Part shown: positions 25,550 to 38,174 of the stretch, one piece after another | How the letters are laid out: each line of letters begins with the position of its first letter | Position numbering within the stretch: position 1 is the first letter of the stretch | Origin: Apostichopus japonicus | Lineage: Eukaryota > Echinodermata > Holothuroidea > Aspidochirotida > Stichopodidae | Direction of reading: 5' to 3' | Length of the DNA stretch: 64,000 nt | Assembly (NCBI RefSeq): GCF_037975245.1 | Contig: NC_092565.1 | Coordinates: 1,868,499 to 1,932,498, forward strand | The notes under the pieces: model-generated | Seen by the model: the letters and a program-made list of their open reading frames with translations, nothing else | Database searches by the model: none | What the model was told of the DNA's origin: nothing | Translations under genes and position numbers: made by a program

Positions 25550-27989
25550 TGTTCGAGAAGTTTCTGCAATACATTTAATAGTTTTGTAGTATAAATTCCC
25601 TTAACAAAATGTCTATCACCAGATACTGCTATTAGTCAGCTGCAATCATTGTTCGAGAAGTTTCTGCAATACATTTCATAGTGTTGTAGTATAAACAACC
25701 TCAACTAATGTCTCTCACCCTATAGTGCAGTGATCAGGCTGCAAACGTTGTTCGAGAAGTTTCTGCAATACATTTCATAGTTATTTAGAATAAACTCCCT
25801 CAACCAATGTCTCTCACCATACGCTGCAAGTCAGTAGGCTGCAATCATTGTTCGAGAGGTTTCTTCAATACATTTCATAGTTATGTAAGTATAAACTCAC
25901 TCAACTAATGTCTCTCACCATACACTGCAGTTAGTCAGCTGCAGTCATTGTTCGAGAAGTTTCTGCAATACATTTAATAGTTTTGTAGTATAAATTCCCT
26001 TAACAAAATGTCTATCACTATACACTGCTGTTAGTCAGCTGCAATCATTCTTCGAGAAGTTTCTGCAATACATTTCATAGTGTTGTAAGTATAAACTCAC
26101 TTAACAAATGTCTCTCACCATACTCTGCAGTCATTAGGCTGCAATCGTTGTTCGAGAAGTTCCTGCAATACATTTCATAGTTATGTAGAATAAACTCCCT
26201 CAACCAATGTCTCTCACCATACACTGCAGTCATTAGGGTGCAATCATTGTTCGAGAGGTTTATGCAATACATTTCATAGTGATGTAGTATAAACAGCCTC
26301 GACCAATGTCTCTCACCATACATTGCAATCAGTAGGCTGCAATCATTGTTCGAGAAGTTTCTGCAATACATTTAATAGTTATGTAAGTATAAACTCACTC
26401 AACTAATGTCTCTCACCATACACTGCAGTTAGTCAGCTGCAGTCATTGTTCGAGAAGTTTCTGCAATACATTTAATAGTTTTGTAGTATAAATTCCCTTA
26501 ACAAAATGTCTATCACCATACACTGCTGTCAGTAAGCTGTAATCATTGTTCGAGAAGTTTTTGCAATACATTTCATAGTTTTGTAGAAAAAACTCCTTCA
26601 ACCAATGTCTCTCACCATACACTGCAGTCATTAGGCTGCAATCATTGTTCGAGAGGTTTCTGCAATACATTTCATAGTGATGAAGTATAAACAGCCTCAA
26701 CCAATGTCTCTCACCATACATTTGCAGTCAGTAGGCTGCAATCGTTGTTCGAGAAGTTTCTGCAATACATTTCATAGTTATTTAAAATAAACTCCCTCAA
26801 CAAATGTCTCTCACAATACACTGCAGTCATTAGGCTGCAATCATTGTTCGAGAGGTTTCTGCAATACATTTCATAGTGATGTAGTATAAACAGCCTCAAC
26901 CAATGTCTTTCGTCATACACTGCAGTCATTAGGCTGCAATTATTGTTCGAGAGGTTTCTGCAATACTTTTCATAGTGATGTAGTATAAACAGCCTCAACC
27001 AATGTCTCTCACCATACATTGCAATCAGTAGGCTGCAATCATTGTTCGAGAAGTTTCTGCAATACATTTAATAGTTATGTAAGTATAAACTCACTCAACT
27101 AATGTCTCTCACCAGACACTGCTATTAGTCAGCTGCAATCATTCTTCGAAAAGTTTCTGCAATACATTTCATAGTTATGTAAGTATAAACTCACTCAACT
27201 AATGTCTCTCACCATACACTGCAGTTAGTCAGCTGCAGTCATGTTCGAGAAGTTTCTGCAATACATTTAATAGTTTTGTAGTATAAATTCCTTTAAAAAA
27301 TGTCTATCACCAGATACTGCTATTAGTCAGCTGCAATCATTGTTCGAGAAGTTTCTGCAATACATTTCATAGTGTTGTAGTATAAACAACCTCAACTAAT
27401 GTCTCTCACCCTATAGTGCAGTGATCAGGCTGCAAACGTTGTTCGAGAAGTTTCTGCAATACATTTCATGGTTCAGGGAGTTTATACTACATAACCATAC
27501 ATTGCAGCTGTAATCATTGTTCGAGAAGTTTTTGCAATACATTTCATAGTTTTGTAGTATAAACAGCCTCAACCACAGTCTCTCACCATACATTGCAGTC
27601 AGTAGGCTGCAATCATTTCTCAAAAAGTTTCTGCAATACATTGAATAGTTATGTAGAATCAACTCACTCAACAAATGTCTCTCACCATGCATTGTAGTTA
27701 GTAGGCTGCAGTCATTGTTCGAGAAGTTTCTGCAATACATTTCATAGTGATGTAGTATAAACAGCCTCAACCAATGTCTCTCACCATACATTGCAGTCAG
27801 TAGGCTGCAATCATTGTTCGAGAAGTTTCTGCAATACATTTCATAGTTATGTAAGTATAAACTCACTCAACTAATGTCTCTCACCATACACTGTAGTAAG
27901 TCAGCTGCAGTCATTGTTCGAGAAGTTTCTGCAATACATTTAATAGTATAAACTCCCTTAACAAATGTCTCTCACCATACACTGCAGTC

Positions 27990-28440
27990 ATTAGGCTGCA
28001 ATCATTGTTCGAGAGGTTTCTGCAATACATTTCATAGTGATGTAGTATAAACAGCCTCAACCAATGTCTCTCGTCATACACTGCAGTCATTAGGCTGCAA
28101 TCGTTGTTCGAGAGGTTTCTGCAATACATTTCATAGTTTTGTAGAAAAAACTCCTTCAACCAATGTCTCTCACCATACACTGCAGTCATTAGGCTGCAAT
28201 CATTGTTCGAGAGGTTTCTGCAATACATTTCATAGTGATGTAGTATAAACAGCCTCAACCAATGTCTCTCGTCATACACTGCAGTCATTAGGCTGCAATC
28301 GTTGTTCGAGAGGTTTCTGCAATACATTTCATAGTTTTGTAGAAAAAACTCCTTCAACCAATGTCTCTCACCATACACTGCAGTCATTAGGCTGCAATCA
28401 TTGTTCGAGAGGTTTCTGCAATACATTTCATAGTGATGAA
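27990..28440. repeat. 198-bp dimeric higher-order repeat
   Basis: Monomer starts (ATCATTGTTCG or ATCGTTGTTCG) fall at 28001, 28100, 28199, 28298, 28397 and 28496, exactly 99 bp apart. Two monomer types alternate, one with CAGCCTCAACC and the other with AAAAAACTCCTTCAACC, giving a 198-bp dimer. This is the most regular part of the array and defines the monomer length well. Confidence 0.93.
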
Positions 28441-29488
28441 GTATAAACAGCCTCAACCAATGTCTCTCACCATACATTGCAGTCAGTAGGCTGCAATCGT
28501 TGTTCGAGAAGTTTCTGCAATACATTTAATAGTTTTGTAGTTTAAATTCCCTTACCAAAATGTCTATCACCATACACTGCTGTTAGTCAGCTGCAATCAT
28601 TATTCGAGAAGTTTCTGCAATACATTTCATAGTATTGTAGTATAAACAACCTCAACTAATGTCTCTCAACCTACATTGCAGTCATAAGGCTGCAATCGTT
28701 GTTCGAGAAGTTTCTGCAAATACATTTCATAGTTATTTAGAATAAACTCCCTCAACCAATGTCTCTCACCATACACTGCAGTCATTAGGCTGCAATCATT
28801 GTTCGAGAGGTTTCTGCAATACATTTCATAGTTATGTAAGTATAAACTCACTCAACAAATGTCTCTCACCATACACTGCAGTAAGTCAGCTGCAGTCATT
28901 GTTCGAGAAGTTTCTGCAATACATTTAATAGTTTGATAGTTTAAATTCCCTAACCAAAATGTCTATCACCATACACTGCTGCTAGTCAGCTGCAATCATT
29001 ATTCGAGAAGTTTCTGCAATACATTTCATAGTATTGTAGTATAAACAACCTCAACTAATGTCTGTCACCCTACATTGCAGTCATTAGGCTGCAATCGTTG
29101 TTCGAGAAGTTTCTGCAATACATTTCATGGTTCCGGGAGTTTATACTACATAACCATGCATTGCAGTTAGTAAGCTGCAGTCATTGTTCAAGAAGTTTCT
29201 GCAATACATTTCATAGTTATGTAGAATAAACTCCCTCAACCAATGTCTCTCACCATACACTGCAGTCATTAGGCTGCAATCATTGTTCGAGAGGTTTCTG
29301 CAATACATTTCATAGTGATGAAGTATAAACAGCCTCTACCAATGTCTCTCACCATACATTGCAGTCAGTAGGCTGCAATCATTGTTCGAGAAGTTTCTGC
29401 AATACATTTAATAGTTTTGTAGTATAAATTCCCTTAACAAAATGTCTATCACCATACACTGCTGTTAGTCAGCTGCAATCATTATTCG

Positions 29489-30255
29489 GTATAAACTGGT
29501 AGAAAACCACCAGTGTGAACATTGAAGAATCTACTCTGTGAAACAACATGTTTATGCTCCACAATAACATGTGATACGAAGTTCATAATGTCTTTATAAC
29601 TATATAATAGTTGTTTGGAGGCTTAACAGCTCCAGTTTTTTTCCATCATTGAGTGAGAAACATGAACCACTCCTGAGTCTCAACCAGCAATGGTATTTAT
29701 TCAAAGGTCTGTTTTTGAACAATAATTTTACTAAGAATTCTTCTCTTTGATCTGATACTTAGTTGATATGATCAAAGTTTAGACCTTTTAATGAAAATAT
29801 TATTTGAAGTTATATCAAAACAAATTCTTTCTTGAGGTACTTGTTCACTATGACTTTGAAAAGCATTGTCTCTTTGAAAGACAACGATCATCTTTTCTGA
29901 CAAGTTAAGCTGTACAACTCTCAAAATGGTAAAGCAAGTTTTCCTTTAAACTTGCCCATTTTTCCAAGGAAGTCATAGCTAAAATCAAGCTTTTGAAGAA
30001 TTTCTTTAGGAAGCTTGTTGTTGAAAGTAGTTAATGTATTGGTCACCTAAGAATGTGAAATGTATTATCCTTCTAAACATGTTCGTCTGTTGAGGGATGC
30101 TTTTACCTTCACTCTCAGTGAAGAAAATTAAAGCCTAGTTGAATAGCAAAACGTATGTGATATATAGCGTTGTGACTTCATATTCCTAAGATACTGTGTC
30201 TATAAATGATGTATTTCTTTTCGTTAGCTCAGTGCATTTTATTTTCACTCCCAAT
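29489..30255. other. Unique AT-rich sequence right of the satellite
   Basis: There is no satellite homology, no open frame of note and no recognisable RNA. A phrase near 29990-30060 (AGGAAGCTTGTTGTTGAAAG) recurs at about 34757 and 36943, so part of this stretch belongs to the complex repeat of the next region. Confidence 0.6.
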
Positions 30256-30277
30256 ATTTTACATGTTGAAAGATATG

Positions 30278-30580
30278 CAGTGGCGTAGGAAGTTACTTTT
30301 TAGTGGGGGGCTGAAGACTCCCCTTTGGATTTTTTTGCATTTGCAGGTGGCCTCAGATGCAATTTTGTGCAATATAGCACACTTCAACTCCCACTCCATT
30401 TTGTAAACTAAATTTTGTATTTTCACCTGGCCTTAGATGTAATTTGGTGCTCCAAATGAGATTTTTTTCACATTTGGAAATGAAATAGGGGTTTTCTGAC
30501 TTGCGAAGCGGGGGGGGGGGGGCGGAATGATACTTCCGCCCCTCCACATTTTCTCAGCCCCCCCGGTTCCTACGCCCTTG
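30278..30580. mobile_element. 303-bp non-autonomous hAT-like element, nested
   Basis: It starts CAGTGGCGTAGGAA and ends TTCCTACGCCCTTG, so the ends are imperfect inverted repeats (CAGTGGCGTAGGAA against CAAGGGCGTAGGAA). It is flanked by the 8-bp direct repeat AAGATATG at 30270-30277 and 30581-30588. An 8-bp target duplication and CA-starting termini are typical of the hAT superfamily. It has G/C-rich homopolymer runs inside and no coding capacity. It interrupts a copy of the TTGGCCCC dispersed repeat: the joined flanks read like the uninterrupted copy at 37201. Confidence 0.85.
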
Positions 30581-31439
30581 AAGATATGCATTGGCTCCAA
30601 AACACGCCAGACTTTCAAATATGGTGGTCACCTTTAGTCAAACTTCTTAAACGATGTGTGTGATGCTGTCAATATCATGTCATTAAAAAAAATAAGGCCT
30701 AGCTAAATAGCAAATCGTATGGTGGTCACCGTTAGTCAAACTTCTTTAACTAATTTTGTTATCTATAATCTTGAAGGAAATTTACCGCACTGTGCCTGAG
30801 ATAAAGAGAGAAGTTGCAGAGACCTTGAATCACGCCCCCAACCAAACCAGGAGGTACCAACGTTAATCTTTGGGTATAAAATTGGAAAGAGAACATTTTT
30901 TATATGTATGTCGGTATTGCTTGGAGGAAATAACTATGAAAATTTAGATTAAATTAGAAAAGCAAACTATGTACAGACAATCGGGGTAAAGAAAAATCAG
31001 GGGTTCCTGTTGCAAACAACCGCAGAAAAAACCTCGAATAGCATCAGTATTAACTTTTTACTTCAATTAATAAAGAATTAAAATTAAACTCTTCCCTACA
31101 GATTAGAACAGCTATATTAAATGTTTAAATCTACATCAATATCTTTTGGACATGTACGAGTTTTTTTGTTCTAACGTTCTTAACTTAGCCTAACCTAGCC
31201 ATCTATTTATTAGCTGAAATTGTGATGCAGTTATAAGATAATACCCATGAAATACGTTCGTTATTGCTGTTATTTTCGATCACGTCACGCGGTAGCCTAA
31301 CACCACACTAAGTCAATGGGAAATCTGCCTTACCATCGGTTTGCCAAAAAAAAAAAAAAATAACACTTTGCGTAGGATTCGGATAATAAATTAGGAACCG
31401 GGTAGTATCCCGTGGGGCGGGTACCCGGATAACCTGTGC

Positions 31440-31720
31440 AAACACTATTTTATATGTTTAAATGTGTGCTGTATTGGCCCCAAACATGCCAGATTTTCAA
31501 ATATGGTGGTCACCTTTAGTCAAACTTCTTAAACTAATTTTGTTATCTATCATTCTGGAGGAAATTGACCTTACTGGGACATTCAAACATCTTTTGTGTT
31601 CATTTAGAATCGTCGGAGAACAATTTGGAGAGTAAAGACCTCCAGCAAAGTACTTTTTGAAAACTTGTAGCAATAATACTATGCCCCAGATTATAATCTG
31701 GGGCCTATATATATTTAAAT
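31440..31720. repeat. Dispersed TTGGCCCC repeat, copy
   Basis: It begins near TGTTTAAATG, followed by CTGTATTGGCCCCAAACATG, and ends at GGGGCCTATATATATTTAAA. Both ends carry TTTAAA, so TTAA flanks are possible, and GGCCCCAAA at one end faces GGGGCC at the other as a weak inverted repeat. A perfect 20-bp palindrome, CCCCAGATTATAATCTGGGG, lies at 31684-31703. Related copies start near 32765, 34378, 34925, 36560 and 37196. Confidence 0.75.
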
Positions 31721-33000
31721 GTATAAATATCCATCAATAATTGAAAATATCTTTTTGACATATCTTGTTTTATGTATTTTTAATACAACATGTTTAACGT
31801 TAGTCAGTGCATTTGAAGCAAAATGTTAACCCTCATATTTGATGGAAATCAAATCAAACAATGTAATTAAATGAATATACTTGCGAACAATTCACGGGGT
31901 GATTTCTTGCAGAAGCCTGTGCACGATCCCACAAGGGTACGTGTGTGTCTTTCGAAGAGATAGAAGTTGCAGAGACCTTGAAGCACGCCCCCAACCAAAC
32001 CAGGAGGTATCAACGTCACGTTAATCTTTGGGTATAAAATTGAAAAAAGAGGACTTTTTTATATCTATGTCTGAAATTGCTTGAAGGAAATAACTATGAA
32101 AAGTTAACTTAAACTAGAAAATCGGGGTAAAGAAAAATGAGGGATGCCTGTTGCAAACAACCATAGAAAAAACCTGGAATAGCATCAGTATTAACTTTTT
32201 ACTTCAATTAATAAAAAATCATTAAAATTAAGCTCTTCCCTACAGAATAGGACAGCTATTTTAAATATTTAAATCTACATCAATATCTTTTTGACATGTA
32301 CGAGTTTTTTGTTCTAACGTTCTTAACTTAAGTACTCCATAGTACAACAACAATGAAAACCATTTGACTAAGCTGGTGTTGAAAGCAGTTAATGTATTGA
32401 TTCCCTTAGAATGCAAACTAAAATATCCTTCCAATCATGTTCGTATGTTGTGTGATGCTTTTAAATATCATTTTCATTAAATAAATTTAAGGTCTAGCTC
32501 AATAGCAAAATAATAAATTTATTAGCTGAAATTGTGACCGCAGTTATAACATACCCATGAAATACATTCCATCGCTGTTATTTTCGATCACGTCACTTGG
32601 TAGCCTAACACCACACTAAGTCAATGGAAATCTGCCTTACCATCGGTTTGCAAAAAAACAGACAAAAAAACAAAAAATAACACTTTGTGTAGGATTCGGG
32701 TAATAAATTAGGAACCGGGTTAAGTATCACGTGGGGCGGGTACCCGGATAACCCGTGCAAACACTATTTTATATGTTTAAATGTATGCTGTATTGGCCCC
32801 AAAACATGTCAGATTTTCAAATTGTGGTGGTCACCTTTAATCAAATTTCTTAAACTATTTTGTTATTCAGCCAGGAGGAAATTTACCTTCCTGGGACATT
32901 TAAACATCTTCTGTGTTCATTTAGAATCGTCGGAGAACAATCTGGAGAGTAAAGACCTCCAGCAAAGTACTTTTTGAAAACTTGTAGCAATTATACTATG

Positions 33001-33020
33001 CCCCAGATTATAATCTGGGG
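33001..33020. repeat. Perfect 20-bp palindrome in dispersed repeat
   Basis: CCCCAGATTATAATCTGGGG is identical to its reverse complement. It also occurs at 31684-31703, and at 35169-35188 with one change (ATTTGGGG), so it is a conserved part of the dispersed repeat. Confidence 0.9.
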
Positions 33021-33839
33021 CCTATATATATTTAAATGTATAAATCTCCATCAATAATTGAAAATATCTTTTTGACATACCTTGTTTTATGTACTTTTAA
33101 TACAACATGTTTAACGTAAGTCAGTGCATTTGAAGCAAAATGTTAACCCTCATATTCAATGTAATTAAATGAATATACTTGCGAACAATTCACAGGGTAA
33201 TTTCTTGCAGAAGTCTGTGTACGATCCCACAAGGGTATGTCTGTGTCTTTCGAAGAGATAGAAGTTGCGGAGACCTTGAAGCACGCCCCAAACCAAACCA
33301 GGAGGTATCAACGTCACGTTAATCTTTGGGTATAAAATTGAAAAAAGAGGACTTTTTTTATATCTATGTCTGAAATTGCTTGAAGGAAATAACTATGAAA
33401 AGTTAAATTAAACTACAAAAGCAAACTTTTTACAGAAAATCGGGGTAAAGAAAAATGAGGGATGCCTGTTGCAAACAACCATAGAAAAAACCTGGAATAG
33501 CATCAGTATTAACCTTTTACTTCATTTCATAAAAAATCATTAAAATTCAGCTCTTCCCTTACAGAATAGAACAGCTATATTAAATGTTTAAATCTTCATT
33601 CAATATCTTTTTGACATGTACGAGTTTTTTGTTCTAACGTTCCTAACTTGAGTACTCCATAGGACAACAACAATGAAAACCATTTGACTAAGCTGGTGTT
33701 GAAAGCAGTTAATGCATTGGTTCCCTTAGAATGCAAACTAAAATATCCTTCCAATCATGTTCGTATGTTGTGTGATGCTTTTAAATATCATTTTCATTAA
33801 ATAAATTTAAGGTCTAGCTCAATAGCAAAATAATAAATT

Positions 33840-34290
33840 TCTTCCACATGGTAGCCTAACACCGCACTAAGTCAATGAGAAATCTAAGCCTAACCATATG
33901 TTTATTCGCTGAAATTGTGACGCAGTTATAAGATATCCATGGAATATTTCCATTATTGTTGTTACGTTCGACCACATGGTTGCCTAACACCACACTAAGT
34001 CAATGGGGTAAACTAGCCTAGCCATCTGTTTATTAGCTGAAATTGTGATGCAGTTATAAGATATCCATGGAATATATTCATTATTGCTGTTACGTTCGAC
34101 CACATGCATGGTACCCTAACACTACACTAAGTCAATGGGGTAAACTAGCCTAGCCATCTGTTTATTAGCTGAAATTGTGACGCAGTTATAAAATATCCAT
34201 GAAATACATTCGTTATTGCTGTTATTTTCGATCACGTCACGTGGTAGCCTAACACCACACTAAGTCAATGGGAAATCTGCCTTACCATCG
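33840..34290. repeat. ~130-bp tandem sub-repeat, 3-4 copies
   Basis: The phrase ACACTAAGTCAATG recurs at intervals of about 130 bp (near 33863, 33993, 34123 and 34258), each followed by TAGCTGAAATTGTGA-type sequence. It is present only in the longer units of the surrounding repeat. Confidence 0.85.
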
Positions 34291-36027
34291 GTTTGCAGAA
34301 AAATGATTCGTGTAAAAAATTAGGAACCGGGTAGTATCGCGTGGGGCGGGTACCCGGATAACCCGTGCAAACACTATTTTATATGTTTAAATGTATGCTG
34401 TATTGGCCCCAAACATGCCAGATTTTCAAACTGTGGTGGACATCTTTAATCAAACTTCTTAAACTATTTTTGTTATCAGCCAGGAGGAAATTTACCTCAC
34501 TGGGACATTTAAACATCTTTTGTTGTTCATTTATAATCGTCGGAAGACAATTTGGAGAGAAAAGACCTCCAGTAAAGTACTTTTTGAAAATTCGTGGCAA
34601 CTACAGCATGATATCATCTGGGACCTATACATAATAATGTACAAATCTACATCAATAATCAGGAAATATCTATTTGACATGTACAATTTGTATTTTTAAG
34701 CTTTTCATTACCATGAGTACTCGATAGGGCCAACAACTTTTGAAGAATTTCTTTAGGAAGCTTGTTGTTGAAAGTAGTTAATGTATTGGTCACCTGGGAA
34801 TGTAAAATGTATTATCCTTCTAATCATGTTCGTCTGTTGAGTGATGCTTTTACTTTCACTCTCAGTGAAGAAAATTAAATAAATGATGTATTTCTTTTCA
34901 TTAGCTCAGTGCATTTTATTTGTACTCTTACATTTTACATGTTTAAAGGTATGCTGTATTGGCCCCAAACATGCCAGATTTTCAAATATGGTGGTCACCT
35001 TTAGTCAAACTTCTTAAACTAATTTTGTTATCTATCATTCTGGAGGAAATTGACCTTACTGGGACATTCAAACATCTTTTGTGTTCATTTAGAATCGTCG
35101 GAGAACAATTTGGAGAGTAAAGACCTCCAGCAAAGTACTTTTTGAAAACTTGTAGCAATTATACTATGCCCCAGATTATAATTTGGGGCCTATATATATT
35201 TAAATGTATACATATCCATCAATAATTGAAAATATCTTTTTGACATACCTTGTTTTATGAACTTTTAATACAACATGTTTAACGTAAGTCAGTGCATTTG
35301 AAGCAAAATGTTAACCCTCATATTTGATGGAAATCAAATCAAACAATGTAATTAAATCAATATACTTGCGAACAATTCACGGGGTGATTTCTTGCAGAAG
35401 TCTGTGTACGATCCCACAAGGGTATGTCTGTGTCTTTCGAAGAGATAGAAGTTGCGGAGACCTTGAAGCACGTCCCCAACCAAACCAGGAGGTATCAAAC
35501 ATCACCTTAATCTTTGGGTATAAAATTGAAAAAAGAGGACTTTTTTATATCTATGTCTGAAATTGCTTGAAGGAAATAACTATGAAAAGTTAAATTAAAC
35601 TACAAAAGCAAATTTTTTACAGAAAATCGGGGTAAAGAAAAATGAGGGATGCCTGTTGCAAACAACCATAGAAAAAACCTGGAATAGCATCAGTATTAAC
35701 CTTTTACTTAATTTCATAAAAAAATCATTAAAATTCAGCTCTTCCCTACAGAATAGAACAGCTATATTAAATGTTAAAATCTACATCAATATCTTTTTGA
35801 CATGTACGAGTTTTTTGTTCTAACGTTCTTAACTTGAGTACTCCATAGGACAACAACAATGAAAACCATTTGACTAAGCTGGTGTTGAAAGCAGTTATTG
35901 TATTGGTTCCCTTAGAATGCAAACTAAAATATCCTTTCAATCATGTTCGTATGTTGTGTGATGCTTTTAAATATCATTTTCATTAAATAAATTTAAGGTC
36001 TAGCTCAATAGCAAAATAATAAATTTC

Positions 36028-36480
36028 TTCCACATGGTAGCCTAATACCACACTAAGTCAATGAGAAATCTAAGCCTAACCATATGTTTATTCGCTGAAA
36101 TTGTGACGCAGTTATAAGATATCCATGGAATATTTTCATTATTGTTGTTACGTTCGACCACATGGTTGCCTAACACCACACTAAGTCAATGGGGTAAACT
36201 AGCCTAGCCATCTGTTTATTAGCTGAAATTGTGATGCAGTTATAAGATATCCATGGAATATATTCATTATTGCTGTTACGTTCGACCACATGCATGGTAG
36301 CCTAACACTACACTAAGTCAATGGGGTAAACTAGCCTAGCCATCTGTTTATTAGCTGAAATTGTGACGCAGTTATTAGATATCCATGAAATACATTCGTT
36401 ATTGCTGTTATTTTCGATCACGTCACGTGGTAGCCTAACACCACACTAAGTCAATGGGAAATCTGCCTTACCATCGGTTT
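36028..36480. repeat. ~130-bp tandem sub-repeat, second block
   Basis: Counterpart of 33840-34290, about 2.19 kb downstream, with the same 3-4 copies of the ACACTAAGTCAATG unit. Confidence 0.85.
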
Positions 36481-37390
36481 GCAAAAAATGATTCGGGTAA
36501 TAAATTAGGAACCGGGTAGTATCGCTTGGGGCGGGTACCCGGAAAACCCGGGCAAACACTATTTTATATGTTTTAATGCATGCTGTTTTGGCCCCAAACA
36601 TGCCAGATTTTCAAATTGTGGTATTCACCTTTAATCAAACTTCTTAAACTATTTTTGTTATCAGCCAGGAGGAAATTTACCTCACTGGGACATTTAAACA
36701 TCTTTTGTTGTTCATTTATAATCGTCGGAAGACAATTTGGAGAGTAAAGACCTCCAGTAAAGTACTTTTTGAAAATTCGTGGCAACTACAGCATGACATA
36801 ATCTGGGGCCTATACATAATATATGTACAAATCTACATCAATAATCAGGAAATATCTATTTGACATGTACAATTTGTATTTTTAAGCTATTCATTACCAT
36901 GAGTACTCGATAGGGCCAACAACTTTTGAAGAATTTCTTTAGGAAGCTTGTTGTTGAAAGTAGTTAATGTATTGGTCACCTGGGAATGTAAAATGTATTA
37001 TCCTTCTAATCATGTTCGTCTGTTGAGTGATGCTTTTACTTTCACTCTCTCAGTGAAGAAAATTAAAGCCTAGTTGAATAGCAAAACGTATGTGATATAG
37101 CGTTGTAACTTAATATTCCTAAGATACTGTGTCTATTAATAATGTATTTCTTTTCATTAGCTTAGTGCATTTTATTTTTACTCTTACATTTTACATGTTT
37201 AAAGATATGCTCCATTGGCCCCAAACATGCCAGAATTTGAAATTATGGTGGTCACCTTAGTCAAACTTCTAAAACTACTTTTGTTATCTATCATCCTAGA
37301 GGAAATTTACCTCACTGGGACATTCAAATATTTATAAAATTTTACAAAGCTGATGTTGAAAGTAGTTAACGTATTGGTTCCCTTGGAATG

Positions 37391-38046
37391 TCAAAATTCA
37401 TTAAAATTAAGCTCTTCCCACAGAATAGCGTTACAAGACTGATAGCTCTCTATAAGAGGGATTCAACCCCTCGAGATTAACCAACAGTCACGAACATAAA
37501 AGAAGCCGGGAAATGAGAATTTGTTCTGTTAAACTATCATTAAAGCATACAGTAAGTTAACACATAACAAATTCATTTCAATTACTTGCAATAGAATGAA
37601 GTCGCTGAGAGCAGTGCGTTGTTCCTGGTAGGTCGGCGAAAGTTGTTCTGTACCAGTTGGCTAGTCAGGTTTTCGGAAGAACGTGGTTTTGAAATTGACC
37701 AATATATATATTTTGTAGAAAAGGTCCTCTTGAAAAGGTCCCAAAAGTGAAGGTAATACACAACAGTCCAAATCGAGAACATCAAAATGAACGAGAGTAT
37801 TCTCCAGGTAAATGGATTGACGGAAATTAAGAACTAGCGAGAGAGAGAGATGAATCAGCATAGATGTTTTCATTGCGTATGATACAGTTACAACCACGTG
37901 GAATCGGGCACGGGCAGAACAGAACGGCAATGTCAAATTTGGCAAAGTAGAACGGCGTTGACAGATAATGAAAAGATAGGCAACATGTGTAGTGAAGAGA
38001 CCCTTCTTGTTGGGAGGAGTGAATTGAACTGAACCAATTCAGTTAA
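37391..38046. other. Unique sequence without recognised gene
   Basis: It holds a short purine-rich stretch (GAGAGAGAGA near 37840). Minus-strand frames at 37582-37785 and 37661-37945 overlap each other and show no family features. I see no splice-bounded exon here. Confidence 0.5.
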
Positions 38047-38174
38047 AGCTACTGCCAAAGAAGAGCTTGCACGGCGTAGCGATTACGTAATACTTTAAAT
38101 GTATTAACACAGCTACTGCCAAAGAGGATCTAGCACGGCGTAGCGATTACGTAACACTTTAATTGTATTAACAC
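38047..38174. repeat. 64-bp tandem duplication
   Basis: AGCTACTGCCAAAGA begins at 38047 and again at 38111. Both copies continue with GCACGGCGTAGCGATTACGT and end at TATTAACAC, with a few substitutions. Confidence 0.9.

Larger units (their letters stand above)
16138..29488 (-). repeat. Long 99-bp satellite array, orientation A
   Basis: About 13.3 kb of the 99-bp family without an orientation flip. It contains the 679-bp block of copy 2, the partial third macro-unit, a 1,778-bp repeat (22094-25549), a segment equal to macro-unit positions ~190-1475 (about 25382-26668), and a clean 198-bp dimeric stretch. It ends abruptly at CATTATTCGG near 29488, followed by unique sequence. Confidence 0.95.
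30593..37390. repeat. Complex tandem repeat region, about four units of 1.2-2.2 kb
   Basis: The anchor AGTTGCAGAGACCTTGAA (with variants) occurs at about 30813, 31966, 33264 and 35450. A second anchor, AGGAACCGGGT, occurs at about 31393, 32710, 34322 and 36507. Unit lengths differ because later units gained a ~130-bp sub-repeat block and an extra segment. The last two units are 2.17-2.19 kb apart and very similar. No coding sequence is supported; short frames at 34365-34634, 35324-35560 and 36573-36785 lie within repeats. Confidence 0.9.

Noticed and set aside
882-28851. Dozens of 60-204-codon open frames on both strands
   Set aside because: They are made by the 99-bp satellite, occur in both orientations, and are broken by frequent indels; no selection for coding is visible.
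1-29488. CRISPR-like array
   Set aside because: Repeats are 99 bp, contiguous and without unique spacers, in eukaryotic DNA.
34365-36785. Small frames in the complex repeat (34365-34634, 34379-34600, 35324-35560, 36573-36785)
   Set aside because: They lie in non-coding repeat copies and change between copies.
37400-38030. LTR retrotransposon
   Set aside because: No terminal direct repeats, primer-binding site or polymerase motifs were seen.
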